A model generated the notes under the pieces. It was not told the origin of the DNA, ran no database searches, and was given only the letters and a program-made list of their open reading frames with translations. A program made the position numbers and the translations under genes. From Crambe crambe (Eukaryota; Porifera; Demospongiae; Poecilosclerida; Crambeidae), in NCBI GenBank assembly GCA_963924555.1, contig OZ004594.1:62001-126000 (forward strand): a stretch of 64,000 nt of DNA, written 5' to 3'. This document shows positions 52,819-64,000 of the stretch, piece after piece. Numbering within the stretch: position 1 is the stretch's first letter; every line of letters begins with the position of its first letter.

Positions 52819-54692
52819 TTACTTCACCTTCTCTGGCTGCAAGTAGCAGAGCAGTAGGTAAAGTAAATACATCAGAGCCAGTACAAAGACATACAGTTTC
52901 CCAGCCCATGGCGACCTCTGGTGGAATCTGCATTTGTACATAAGCTGTGAAACTATTTGCTTGTGTGAGTCCTTATTCTATATACCTGTGAATTCTCTCA
53001 ACAAAAGTCCTGCTCCTACCCTGAGCAACTGTGTCATAGACCTTAACAGCCACCAGTCAACTCACTCAACCAATCAAAGACTATTCCCTCTCACCTTCTC
53101 TGTCCTTTCTGCCACATTCTGCCATTTGTACATTTCACGCACCTTTCCATGCATGTCATGAGGGGACATACAGTCACCATGGCGATGGCATTCAATAATT
53201 TCTTCTAAAGCCATAACAAGATCTGCAAAGATATTGAGGACTCCATACATGTGACTGTCATATGCAAAATCATATGACTGCACCTGGCACTGTTGGTGCT
53301 GCCAGTGTGATCAAGTCAGGGGGAAGTACTTCTGGGACTCCGCCCACTCTTGTACTGACCACTTGAAGTCTGAATGTGTTACAATGATCAATTAACATCA
53401 AAATGGATCGTCTTCAAGCTCTTATTACCCACAGCAAGCAGCTTCCACAATGGCTATGCAGAAAGCCTCTGTCAGGGAAGTGTTGATAAATATATTGCCC
53501 TGTACCAACACCTGAAGAGCAGGCACAATTATTGTGTTGAATGCCACCTGAACTAGCTCGCCATTCTGGTACTGAAAGTTCCCTCACATCTCTGACTTGA
53601 GAGTGCTCGAGTGCCCCTAGCAACTGGACTCTGTTATGAAGATCATGCTTCTCCCTCACTTCTTCCAGCACCACTCGCTTTGGCCCCTCTCCTCCTGCGT
53701 GTCCACTATACAGCTACAGTCATGTGACAGCTGCCAACTCACGTACCAATGATGAAATGGACATCTGGATGTTTGGAACAGATTATGGGAATGAGACCAG
53801 CCAGCAAATCCATTCCTTTCCTGTACACAAGACGACTGATCACCACAATAGTCACTGCAGACGGAACAGAAGATGCCATGGAGATATGGACTAAGATAGC
53901 ATGAATCCCAATACATCACCATAACACCACATCCCACAGACACACACACACACAGGGTGACTATTTTGGAGGACATACCTCTATCAGGACAGGCTTTGGA
54001 TGGGTCGGGGGTGAAGCATGAAGCATCAACTGCATTTGGGATAACAGAGACAGAGGTGGGTTGGAGAGAGGCTCGTAGTACTGTGTTCTCTTTGCTGGTG
54101 TAAGAGACACAGATGACATGGTGGATGTCGGTCAGCACAACTTCCAGGAACTTATTGGTGATGATGGAGCTTCCATCAGCAAATCCAAAGAGGGAGTGAT
54201 CGGTAAAGACAGTGGGGAGACCCATAGTCCCGGCATGTAAGATTCCCTCATGACAGAGAGCACTGAAGGCTCCATGCCCATGGAGTATTGTGATCCTCTC
54301 TCTGATCAAAATATGTCGCAGGACGGGAAAGGCTGTGATGAGGGTTGGCAAGGTAACCTGGTTGTAAAAGGTTTGCATGGGAAGGTAGTAGACCTACATA
54401 ACAGGAACGAGCATTGATTTCCATATCCACCCATGCAGTCTCTATGCAATAGCTATGAAGGTATGCATTGGACCTTGAGGTAATTAGATAGATAGCGAAC
54501 TCCTGTCCGGTCTCCATAGCAATGTGTGATGATAATCACCTAATAAGAGAAAGGGATATGAGAAGGTCAAGGTACATCAGCCAGCTGGATACCTAAGGTT
54601 ACCTTATGTCCACGTGCTATGAGGCACTGGGAGAGTTGGTAAATGTGATTTTCCACTCCACCCATGTTGGGGTAGAAGAAATCTGAAACCAT
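52819..54692 (-). CDS. PIGA: GPI-anchor synthesis GlcNAc transferase subunit PIG-A
   Basis: The exon at 54692 begins [30 protein letters not shown], the conserved start of the GT4 catalytic fold. It continues [102 protein letters not shown] and [18 protein letters not shown]. Next are [78 protein letters not shown] and [14 protein letters not shown]. The last exon holds one membrane helix ([19 protein letters not shown]) and ends QPEKVK with TAA at 52819-52821. It is the catalytic subunit for the first step of GPI synthesis on the cytosolic ER face. A small upstream coding exon cannot be excluded, since vertebrate PIG-A has extra residues before MVSDFF. Confidence 0.92.
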
Positions 54693-55080
54693 GCTAACAA
54701 AAAACAACAATCAAGCTGCACCAAGTAGGTAGCTAGAAATAATACCATATTCTATGTCTCTGCTGACTTGTCATTTCTGCACAGACAGGAAATAAGTGGC
54801 TGGTTGATTAATTCGTTTGCAGGTAATTTAGTGGTTGATTACCAATATCACCCTAGTGATGCTCCTTCTAAATTTTTTTCTACAAGAGTCCAAGTAAAAA
54901 AATAAGAGTACAATGTATGCTTTGTTAAATTTTTTTTTTTTTTTTTTTTTTACAAAGCGCACCCACCACGCATGCGCGGGCATAACGAAAATATTAAGTG
55001 GTTGATTATACCGCTCATGAATATTATTACCCTAGCCGCAGGCCATGTAATAAAATTGCACCAGCTGAAGATAACAGTGG
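54693..55080. promoter_or_regulatory. divergent promoter region PIGA / chimaerin
   Basis: There are 388 bp between opposite start codons. The region contains an uninterrupted run of 22 T at 54930-54951 and a short GC-richer stretch (aaagcgcacccaccacgcatgcgcgggc) at about 54954-54981, with CGCATGCG forming a palindrome at 54969-54976. The palindrome resembles an NRF1-type GCGCATGCGC site. Regulatory role is inferred. Confidence 0.5.
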
Positions 55081-58000
55081 ATGAAATCGAGAATGTCGAC
55101 GTTATCCAGCTTGCAACAGCACCACAGACACGGGATGGTGTATCTGGACGACTCCAGCTCTGGAGAGTACGGAGAGACGGACAATCCTCCACCGATTCCA
55201 GCCAGGCACTATGAATACAGTCCTTCTTCTTCTTCCCCTCCTCTCAGAGAACCCGATTACACCTACAGGGAACTAGTGTCTCCTCCGTCCTCCATCACTT
55301 CAGATTCAGAAGACTCTTACTACAGCGAGGGCGACGATATAGCGGAGTACTGGGATCCTTACCGTGAGTTAGACTACTGCATGTATGCTGGAACTATTAA
55401 AGAGTTTAATCATTGCTTGCTTGTGTAGCAGAGCTGGCTTGTTGTTGACTTGTTGGAGCAGAAAATAGTTGAGCTTCTGATTCAGTGTGTATTGTGGTGG
55501 CATGCTTTCATCCAGTCTTGGATCCTACATTAGCTTAACAAGATGCTCACATTCTGTAAAAAAAATTTGTTTGACAAATGATCCTTGCAGTGTGTTGCAG
55601 ATGCCAGTCTGATTATTTCTTTCCCCTGTGAGCCTTGATTGGTTTCTTAGTTGGTGTGAGGTGTGTGCAGGTGGTGTATATAATTATTATTCTCTCCTGA
55701 ATAGTTGCTTGGCTGGAACCACTGATGCCAAAGGAATTTGAACTGTGGTGGTCCTAAATATTGACACTATTACTCTTTATTACCATACAGTTTACCAACT
55801 GCAGTCTCAAGCCCCTCAACCCACATGCATCCCCTGTCAGAGATATGTAAGTCATAAAATTAATTGTCTTCTAGTAGTCAATCAAATTTTTCTCCTTCTG
55901 AATGCAATGCAGGTAGCAAATGCTCCACCATTCTATGGACTGGAGTGAGTCTTCACAGCACTGTCTGTACATCATGCACTCCTTCACACACCTACAGGTA
56001 CCATGGCAGCATCTCTCGAGACGAGACAACTCAACTGTTGGGAGATGTGGATGGTAATTATCTGGTGAGAAAGGGACTCTCTCACTCTGGAACTTACAGC
56101 TTATCTTTTGTGTGAGTGTAGTTAGCTGGTCACACAATGAAATTTCACTGCTTGTGATCAAGTTTCATTTGCTAAGCAGCTTTGAAAAACAAGTTCGTCA
56201 CTACAAACTCTACCATGAAGATGGATACCATTATGTCGGTAAGTTCCCTTCCCACCTTGCCCTCTGGCCTTACTTCCCAATACTGCAGGAGAGAAGCCAT
56301 TTGACACAATAGAGGACCTGGTCCAGGATGGCCTCATCACTCTGTACATGGAGGCCAACAATGTGGACGACTACCTCCGGTCAGCAAGAGACACCAGAAT
56401 TACTCAACGTCTGAGCATCCATGAGCCCTCTGACCTTGTCCCTGCTCCAGTCAAGGACCCTCCCCCTGAAGAGGAAAGCCCTGTATTTAGGGAGAAAGAA
56501 CTGAGTGATGAAGTTGGGGATTTGACTGTGCAGTCACAGAATGTTCAACTTCAACGACCACGTAAACTGTATCAGCCATGCACCATCAAACAGCGAAGGG
56601 ACTGCACCTTGATACAGTCCCCTGAGAGAGAGGGTACGTCTCTAGCTGGAGGCCAGGAGAAACAAGCTGATCACAGTCTGAAAGTGGAAGAGAACTCTAC
56701 AGTGAGTCCACCACTCCATAATATGCAATACTAAACCAGCTGCATGGTGTGTACTTTACAGTCTCCGATTGCCAAGGGGAGAAAGACAAGCACCATCTGG
56801 CACTATGAAAAGGCACACAACTTTAAGGTAAATATTTCACCACTTACCTTTGCATCTAGTGAGACTTCCTCTGGCTGCCTGCTGCTAAGTAAATAGATCA
56901 TTGTTAGTTAGGCCAGGTGTCAAACTCAAATTGCACACTGCCTCTTGAAGACTAGAAAGTGTGGGAGGAAAGTGTTTCCATGCAATGATGTGGTGCAAAT
57001 TGCACTTACAAGTCACAGTCAGTTTGCTATCAACATGTGATGACTATCTTAATGTGACAAATGCCACATATGCTGGGAGGGGCTTGTTTAGGTTACTGGT
57101 TAGTTCTGTCATAGACCAACACACATACATGAACATGTCACATGCACATGTCAACATGTCACATTTACAGCACGGACAAATGCATGGACATGTCACATGG
57201 ACACGTGCCTGAACATGTATACCCATGTGCTCACACATGCATGTTTTTTCAGCTGCATAACTATGTGGGGATCAAGTCGTGGTGTGACTACTGCAGGAAC
57301 TTCATGTGGGGACTCCGTAACCAAGGGTTCAAGTGCAAAGGTCAGCTGAGAGATGAGACTGGGTTGGAATAATATAGACACGTGGTTAATTGATTTAGAT
57401 TGTGGATTCAATGCCCATAAACAGTGCAAAGATGAAACTGCATCAGACTGTCAACCATCCCATCAACTGATAAAGAGAGGTACCTTTATTCAAATTGCAT
57501 CATGTGATTGTGTGCATTCATATAGACGAGACTGTCGATTGGGCATATATGGAGATTGCTGTGTGTGGGGCATTGGCAAGGGTTCAGTTTGAGCAAGGGT
57601 GTTCTAATCAGATTAAGTGCAGATCTTGCCAGACCAAATGATTAACACTCTGTATGAAGATTCTGTGTATTAATTAGCACTAGATCGTGAGATCCCATTT
57701 CCACCATTTTCCCCATTTCTCCAACCACAAAGCTTCATTGCTTCACAACTCAGCTATGCCACTGGTGTTTATCACTTAGCTGTAGAACAACACATGCAAT
57801 CTATTTGGTCTAGAGTGCTTGAATGTGAGTGTTAAGATGTCCCTAGTGGGTTTAAGTTGAAATATCAGTGTAGTAAAATTGGAAATGTTGAGAATAACTT
57901 TCTTTCAGTATCAATGGAATACACACGTAGATGAGATGTTTTTCTCTTTCTCTGCAGTATTTGGTGTGGAGTTGACCACTTTTGTGAAGATGGAAGGTAC

Positions 58001-58916
58001 CAAGGTCCCTTCAGTGATCAAAGACTGCATTGAAGAGATAGAGAAGAGAGGTAAGTTAATCAACCCTCAAGGTTGAGCATGCTCACTGCAGGTTGACATA
58101 GCATGTGTTCTCCAGCTGTGATTCACCTAGCTCTCGTGTGCATTTTAGGAATGGAAATTGAAGGATTATACAGAATGTCGGGGAAGAAGAATGATATCTT
58201 GCGACTCAAGGAGAAGTTTGATTCTGGTAAGTAGAATAATAGTGAGTGACTGAGTGTGTGTGTAAACTTTCCCTGAAACATAAGCATTTTGTTTTTCTGA
58301 TGAGATGATAACATTACACTGGTGAATGAATGAACTTTCCTTAAAATCATCAATTGAAATCTTTGATAAACTGTCAACTGTGTTGATTATCGTCTGTTTT
58401 TTCAAACAATCCTCGCAGAGATGAGTGCAGACCTGTCCAAGTTTGAGGACATACATGCCTTGACTGGTGCCATGAAGCTGTACTTGCGAGAGCTGCCCAT
58501 TCCTCTAGTGACGTATGAGGTGTATGACGTGTGTCTGATAGCAGTACGGATGGGATCCCTCCAGGAGACTCTGGACATGCTGAAAGTAGCCCTCCAGCGA
58601 CTAGCTCCTGCTCACTACAACACTCTAAGCCATCTCATCCAGCACCTTCACAGGTAAGCCACACCCCTTGGTTACCACACCCATCTAACATGCACCCCTC
58701 CCTCCATATGTGCACAGAGTTCAGCTCCTGAAGGATGAGAATAGAATGGATTCAAAGAACCTTGCACTGGTCTTCTCTCCCTCTATCATTCGCTCTCCTC
58801 ACTTAGCTGCTGGTGTCATGGCCGTCCAGAGACTACCTGAGGAAAAGAAAGTCATAGACTTGCTGATTCAGCACCATCAATCCTTGTTCCTTTGTAGGTC
58901 CAACACTGGTACATAA
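55081..58916 (+). CDS. CHN: chimaerin (SH2-C1-RhoGAP)
   Basis: The start at 55081 (MKSRMSTLSSLQQHHRHG) leads into a Ser/Pro/Tyr-rich region with PPPIPARHY. The SH2 domain is YHGSISRDETTQLLGDVDGNYLVRKGLSHSGTYSLSF...RHYKLYHEDGYHYV...FDTIEDLVQDGL, with the phosphotyrosine-binding Arg in YLVR. After a polar linker comes a C1 domain: [46 protein letters not shown], the HxCx2Cx13Cx2C pattern of diacylglycerol-binding C1. The RhoGAP domain is VFGVELTTFVKMEGTKVPSVIKDCIEEIEKRGMEIEGLYRMSG (arginine finger in GLYRMSG)...LTGAMKLYLRELPIPL...MDSKNLALVFSPSII. It ends FLCRSNTGT with TAA at 58914-58916. Chimaerins are DAG-regulated Rac GAPs. The N-terminal extension is longer than in vertebrates and the C1 domain is split by a phase-1 intron. 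Confidence 0.93.
57120..57245 (+). repeat. ACATGTCA-type simple repeat in chimaerin intron
   Basis: Dispersed, imperfect repeats of acatgtcac/acatgcac words run up to the acceptor before the C1 exon. A similar CACATG-rich run occurs in a GNPTAB intron at about 62560-62625. Confidence 0.7.
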
Positions 58917-59514
58917 AATTCTTTTTAATCATCACCATCCACCCCCCACCATTATATCTCATTTCCTCCCTCCATCTGTTCACATACAAGTCTGTCTCAC
59001 CCATAAACTAATACATATGCCAAATATTCATGGCCACGGCCTTAATCATATTGGTTACCATGGAGCTCTCTTACTTGGCTGTACAGCAGATTGCAGTGAT
59101 CTTGCAACATGAAATCCAGAACAGCAAAACCAAAATTTACATAGTCTCCTTTCAAATGGCTTTGGAGTTGGGCTACTTGAAAGGAGGCTATGTAAATTTT
59201 TGGTTTTGGCTGTTCTGGATTTGTATTGCAAGATCACTGCAATCTGCTGTAATTGCAAATCATACACTAGCCTTGTACCCAGGCCACTAGATAGATAGCC
59301 TTGCACACTGTTATATGTACCCCAGGACCACCTCCAGGTACAAACTAATCATACATTTGGCTTCTTGTCCCAAATAATTTAATGGAGGAGGCAGCTGATT
59401 TACAAAGAAACACGAAAATAAAATAGACCATGTGGTCTAAAGCCATACTTGTGTGATGGTGAGGGATATGCATACAAGTGGCCGGCAAAATGGAGTCAAT
59501 ATTAAAATATGTAA
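58917..59514. other. intergenic region between convergent chimaerin and GNPTAB
   Basis: About 600 bp without a gene. It contains the palindromic element at 59083-59250. The rest is AT-rich 3' flank with no further structure recognised. Confidence 0.6.
59083..59250. mobile_element. palindromic MITE-like element
   Basis: A near-perfect inverted repeat has arms of about 75 bp. The left arm starts acagcagattgcagtgatct at 59083 and the right arm ends with its complement at 59250, around a loop of about 20 bp. Arm mismatches are few, mostly single-base changes and small indels. Ends read TACAGCAG...CTGCTGTA, so the element may be flanked by a TA target duplication as in Tc1/mariner-type MITEs. There is no coding capacity. 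A long-hairpin non-coding RNA is the alternative, but arms this long with TA ends favour a MITE. Confidence 0.75.
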
Positions 59515-62500
59515 CTAGATGGAGGAGTGAGTTCTGCTTGTGGAGAAACGTGTCTTGATCCATCTAGTCGTTCTCCTCTTGAATTGAACTAGCTGCAGTG
59601 TCATAAGAAATTTTCACTGCAAGTGGTGGCCATTAATTTTGTAATAACGAACTCACCTTGCCGTAGAATAAGGATGCCAAACTCAGCAGGAGAAGGAGAC
59701 AGAAAATAACGTACAGTAACATATTCATCTGGTCCTTCAATGCCAACCTAGTGCAAATGGTCACATGATCACAAACATGAGGTACTAGGTTTCAGAGATC
59801 AGCAGTCCACACTCACCACTCCTTTAACTTGTCCACATATAAAAATCTATTCCTGTAGTGGCCAGGCAGTTCAAACTGAGATGGAGTGGGAAAGAGGGAC
59901 TCATAAAAGTCCAGGAGGATGAGTTTTGCCATCTCAGCACCTTCATGTGAGTGGTCAATGTTGTCATTCAGACAAATAAACTTCTTTTTCTTCTTTCTGA
60001 GCTCATCCAGCATCATACTAACCTATGGACAAGCCATGGCCGCATGACATTACATGTGCAACACATAAGCCTATCCCTTGCCTCTGATCCATTCTCACTG
60101 ATCATTTTGAAGCCAATGACATCCTCAGTAACCTCTTGGAACTTGTATCTCTTGAGACTGGTGACTGTCTTATTCAACTTCTCCACCAGTTCAGGGCAGT
60201 TGCGTGTGAAGTTCAAAGTCACCAATGGCTGCAGGGGAGGAAAGACAATTCAGGAGTGTTCTCGAGAGCTGCTAAGAGCAATACCAATTTGGAGTCATAG
60301 AGTGTCTCATATTCCACTGGTGCAAGAGAGGGGCGTGTCCAGTTATATTTGTGGTCACATGACTTGAGAATATCTTCCAGTTTGGTGACGTCACTCATAG
60401 AAATGGGTAGATCACTGATCATGGCCAACAAAGTCCGCAGTTCTCGGACAGAGAGAATGCTAAAGTGCAGCCAAACATCACTAACACCAGCTAAAGTTCA
60501 GTGGATTAACACTTACCTGGAATGATCAGTGTCTAGATCAGCAAAGACATCCTCTATAACCATCTCCAGCTTTTCACTCATCAAGAAGTACAGGTAAGAG
60601 AAGGAGAACTGCATGTCATCTGCCATGCGAACCTACATGCATGTACATGTATGTACGTATATAACGGCCCCAAGGCGAGGTCATGAACTCTTGATTACCG
60701 GATGGGAAGAGGTGATGGCAAACTCCTCTGGGAATTTGTCTTGCAGTGCAATCATGACTTCTTTCTGGATGAAGTGTGGCATGTGGGAGGGGACCTTCCG
60801 AGAGGTGTGGCCATAGACCCTGGTGTATAGACGGTTGACATACCTAAGTGAGTCAGCAAAGGTGTCTGTCTTCTCTTGTGCCATCAGCCGACGGGAGCGA
60901 AATTGCCCTATCTTGTACATGTCGCTGGATGTAGTAGGCATGTCAAGGTATGGTGTAGGTGTGTCTGGAAATAGGTGGAACTTCTCCCATGGAAACCGCC
61001 TCCGAGATTCCACCCACTCAAGGATTGGAGGATTCTATTTCAAAACAATACATCATTACCCTTAAGTCAAACCTACAACCATCCTCCATTATCCCTACAA
61101 CCATCCTCCATTATCCTTAAGTCACACTACAACAATCCTCCTCACCTCGGCCAACTCTATCAGTTGTTGGAGAGTTTTATCGTCCTTTGCATGGTATTCC
61201 AGGAGCTTGCGTAAAGCTATTCCTGGCTCCTCCCTCTCCTCTAGTCTCTTCAGCAGCTCCCCATGTGACCTTCTACTCACTACAGGAGGCTCTTCAACTC
61301 CTCCTCCTCCCCCTGCAGGCAGGTGGTGATTTCACCACCAGATGAGTATCCTAGTATTGGTGAGCTAGTATATTCCTAGTATACTATACCTGGAGCATTC
61401 TCTTTGGGTTTTGGAGAAACATGAGGGTCTGGTAACTGGCCTTCATTAGCTCCCACAGAGGGACCAGGTGCTGCCCCTTTAAGGGTGTGTCCAAACTCCT
61501 CCGTTCCATTCACTCTCACCAGATGAGAGAAGTTGCGAAGGAGAATCGCCCTTTGTTTCAAGTAGCCCTTTCTGGTGAGATCTCCATCCTGCCATTCCTT
61601 GTCCAGCAGCTGTAAGGCCTGTGACACATTGGGAGGAAGGAAGGACATGTTGGCCACAGAATAGCGGGTCAGGACAATGGACGCAGGCTGAGTTGGCTTC
61701 ATCAAAGCACTAAGCAAGAAAGAAAAAATGTAGTGTTACCATCACTATGATGGTGGCCATGGCATATATGTAATACCGTTCTTCAATCCAATACTTGACA
61801 CTCTTGTTGCTAGGTAGTTTGGCAATTACTGCCTCCAGAAACTGACATAACACAAAACAAGATCAGGTCACATGATGTCACATGACTTTTACACATGCAC
61901 ACACTTCTCTGGAACTGGTGTCATTGATATCAACAGCAAGATGGGTGTGGCCTTTACTAGCAAGCACTTTGGATGTGTTTTTAGTAGCAGTATCACCAGT
62001 CAAGGTGAAGGTCACCTGAAGTAAGGGTCATGTGATACGACAAGTGAATCACATGATCACACACTTACAGTGATGTTAGAGCCGAGGGAATTTCCTGAAA
62101 TAGTGAAATTGACAGAGGACCTAGAGACATTCCTGGAGAGGGTGAGAGCCAATGCCTTGTACTTCTGAGCCACTATGGCCGTCCGGATCAGGTCGGAGGG
62201 GGAGTGGTGAGCTGTAAAGATGGTCCCATTGAAGAACATGTTTGTCAAGTTGAAGTAGAGTGCCGTAGTGCCCAGGGGCAGGGAGTAGTTCCCCCATGAA
62301 CGGGTCATCTGCAAGAAATGTCTGATTAACTACACATGTGACTGCCTCACTGACCGACTACATACATACAGTGTAGCCTAGAAGCTCCTCCCACTTCTCA
62401 GTGCCACAGTCTCCAGCGTCATAGCCACAGTCCGGAGTGCGACATGCAGAGTCACAGTATCTGTCCCCTAACCATGAGTTCAGGCACCCAGGACCACAGT

Positions 62501-62794
62501 AGTCACTTGATCCTATGAGGGGCAGGGGATTCATTATTCATCTAGTCCATGCAGGCACATGGAATCACATGAAAGCACATGCAGGTACATGCAGGCACGT
62601 GGAGGTTCCATATACATACCAGAGTGGGAGTAGCCAGCACGAACTCCTTGAGGACCAGGACGAGTGGCGTTGGCACAGTCTCCCCCATCCCAATCACATG
62701 CTGAGTTGTTGCAGTTGGCATCACAGTAATGGTCACGGATCCAACTAGGGGGACAACCCTCGGCACAGTTAGGCACTGGCCAGGACAGATATAC
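59515..62794 (-). CDS. GNPTAB: GlcNAc-1-phosphotransferase alpha/beta subunit, 3' half only in window
   Basis: The first exon seen (62794 downward) starts [25 protein letters not shown], a Notch-like LNR module, followed by a second LNR (DYCGPGC...CGYDAGDCG). Then come an N-glycosylation-rich spacer, [33 protein letters not shown], an EF-hand-like [18 protein letters not shown], the Stealth C-terminal block [22 protein letters not shown]...[23 protein letters not shown], and a final TM helix ([20 protein letters not shown]). A basic tail ([16 protein letters not shown]), if the last acceptor is as I read it, ends in TAG at 59515-59517. The enzyme adds GlcNAc-1-P to lysosomal hydrolases in the Golgi. 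In-frame TAG just before VYL shows that an upstream exon is needed. The N-terminal TM and Stealth CR1/CR2 are absent from the 62795-63004 gap. Confidence 0.88.
60400..60475 (-). other. EF-hand-like segment inside GNPTAB
   Basis: The loop [19 protein letters not shown] (spanning the exon junction near 60460-60530) has the DxDxDxxxxL..RE spacing of an EF-hand, as in vertebrate GNPTAB. Position 12 is Glu as expected. Position 9 is Ser, as allowed. Confidence 0.5.
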
Positions 62795-63004
62795 CTACAT
62801 GCACATGATATATAACATGCATGGAGCCGACATCCAGCATGCAAATTAATATTCATTTATAAACGCACACTAAAATGATTCATGCTTAGACCATATGACC
62901 TTTGCGTGACCTCTGAATACCATTGTGCAAGATCTTCAAGAATAAGAGAATGAAGAACTCAATCCTACACCTCCTTGCTTTACTCACTCTTGTGACTGCC
63001 ACAG
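62795..63004. other. junction between 5'-incomplete GNPTAB and 5'-incomplete IDS-like gene
   Basis: 210 bp with no recognisable exon of either gene. It ends on the right in a pyrimidine-rich tract and acag, which looks like the splice acceptor of the IDS-like exon, and on the left in the complement of a GNPTAB acceptor (ctacatgc). Two acceptors back to back, with no first exon for either gene, make it a possible breakpoint or a place where two genes interleave. Confidence 0.6.
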
Positions 63005-64000
63005 TGAAGTCCATAGTCCCAACATTGATGCACTGGCTTCTAAGTCCATGGTGTTTGAGAGAGCTTACTGCCAAGTTGCAGTCTGTTCTCCATCTCGTAC
63101 CTCACTCCTCACAGGAAGAAGACCAGACACTAACCATGTGTGGAGAATATCTGGCGATGAGTACTGGAGGAACTACACCAACGCTACCACCATTCCACAA
63201 TACTTTAAAGACAATGGATACATATTAGCTGGAATGGGCAAGATATTTCACCCTGGAAAACCCAATGGTTTCGATGATGAAGAATACTCCTGGAGTGTGC
63301 CATACTTCCATGGAACTCAAAACACTAGTGATATTGGACATGTCTTGGCATTCCTTTGAAGATGCACAAGATGACAAACTTAGAGATGGCCAAATCTCTG
63401 CCAAAGCCATTCAAACTCTACAAGATATCAAGAAGAACCGTAGTCTGGGTGATGATCGTCCATTTTTCCTTGCTGTGGGATTCCACAAGCCTCACTTGCC
63501 CTTTTTTGCACCATCCACTTACTATGACATGTACCCTCCTCCAGATCAAATCAAGCCACCTGCCAATCCTGATGCACCGGCTGGAATACCACCCATTGCA
63601 TGGAGCACCTCCGCAGAATTGCGCAATCATTGGGACATGAAGAAGTATGCCTCACCTGAGTGCTACTCCAATGCCACTGCTTCCATAAATGGAAGTGAGT
63701 GCATGATAACAGGGCTCGAGGCACAAACCCTCAGACGAGCCTATTATGCATGTGTCAGTTTCACTGATGCACAAGTCGGTAAGGTGATTGCAGAGCTGGA
63801 AGCACAGGGTTTTGCCAATGACACTATCATAGTCATGTGGGCTGACCATGGATGGCAACTTGGAGAACACAATCTGTGGGGAAAGTTCACCAACTTGGAG
63901 GACGGGACACACGTCCCTTTCTTGCTGAGGGTACCAGGTGTGACGGATGCTGGAATGCGCTCCAAAGCACTGGTGGAGCTGATTGACATATTCCCAACCC
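63005..64000 (+). CDS. IDS: iduronate-2-sulfatase-like gene, 5' incomplete, one frameshift, runs off window
   Basis: The exon begins EVHSPNIDALASKSMVFERAYCQV, then AVCSPSRTSLLTGRRPDTN, the sulfatase signature with the Cys that is converted to formylglycine. It continues TIPQYFKDNGYILAGMGKIFHPG and YSWSVPYFHGTQNTS. The frame then shifts by one base between 63331 and 63357; the upstream frame stops at 63357-63359. From about 63337 the second frame runs open to the window end: FFLAVGFHKPHLPFF, TLRRAYYACVSFTDAQVGKVIAELE, MWADHGWQLGEHNLWGKFTNLEDGTHVPFLLRVPG. Missing upstream is the exon with the metal-binding VDDLRP motif. IDS removes 2-sulfate from iduronate in lysosomal heparan/dermatan sulfate breakdown. 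It could be a pseudogene, a sequencing error, or a gene with a distant first exon. Confidence 0.75.

Noticed and set aside
59083-59250. microRNA precursor at the long hairpin
   Set aside because: Arms of 75 bp with near-perfect pairing and TA ends fit a MITE better than a pre-miRNA.
62951-63010. MKNSILHLLALLTLVTATVK as a signal peptide of the IDS-like protein
   Set aside because: It is attractive for a lysosomal enzyme, but the frame is not that of EVHSPNID. The stretch is a pyrimidine tract ending in cag, as expected of a splice acceptor. The metal-binding exon would still be missing.

Overview
The window is a very gene-dense piece of eukaryotic, almost certainly animal, nuclear DNA. Every gene is split by short GT-AG introns (often about 45-120 bp), intergenic gaps are mostly 80-400 bp, and the gene set is metazoan: inactive rhomboid iRhom, an SH2-C1-RhoGAP chimaerin, a SKAP-like adaptor, a p40phox-like protein, cytohesin and MICAL-like. 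No bacterial, viral or organellar genes were seen. The compactness and short introns fit an early-branching animal such as a sponge; that assignment is an inference.

Layout, left to right. 1-6455: three tandem + strand copies of mitochondrial GABA transaminase; the first is cut by the window edge and is nearly identical to the 3' end of the second. 6534-11755: MGRN1-like RING ligase (-) and cytohesin (+). 12095-16746: DGK-epsilon-like kinase (-) and SNX8 (+). 16888-20716: TEX47/BLUF-like protein (-), STK19 (+), ZFYVE21-like FYVE protein (-). 20937-27430: iRhom (-), galactokinase (+), MKK3/6-type MAP2K (+). 27870-32815: MICAL-like (-) and U1-C (+). 32900-40966: SERHL-like hydrolase (-), TBCD (+), LSM11 (+). 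41267-48452: SKAP-like (-), p40phox-like (+), SAE1 (-). 48590-52642: NUP85 (+) and ribosomal protein eL18 (+). 52819-58916: PIGA (-) and chimaerin (+). 59515-64000: 3' half of GNPTAB (-) and an iduronate-2-sulfatase-like gene (+) running off the window.

Strands alternate strikingly. At least nine pairs are head to head with start codons 100-390 bp apart, so shared bidirectional promoters look like the rule. Most genes are housekeeping or signalling genes without an evident common pathway. The exception is the right edge: GNPTAB, which helps make the mannose-6-phosphate tag on lysosomal enzymes, meets an IDS-like lysosomal sulfatase. Both lack their 5' exons at the junction and the sulfatase frame carries a one-base shift, so this is the most puzzling place in the window. 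Other non-genic structure includes a palindromic MITE-like element (59083-59250), minisatellites in introns, a (GA)n tract in cytohesin and several perfect inverted repeats. Exon boundaries were read by eye; CDS spans run from start to stop codon and include introns.
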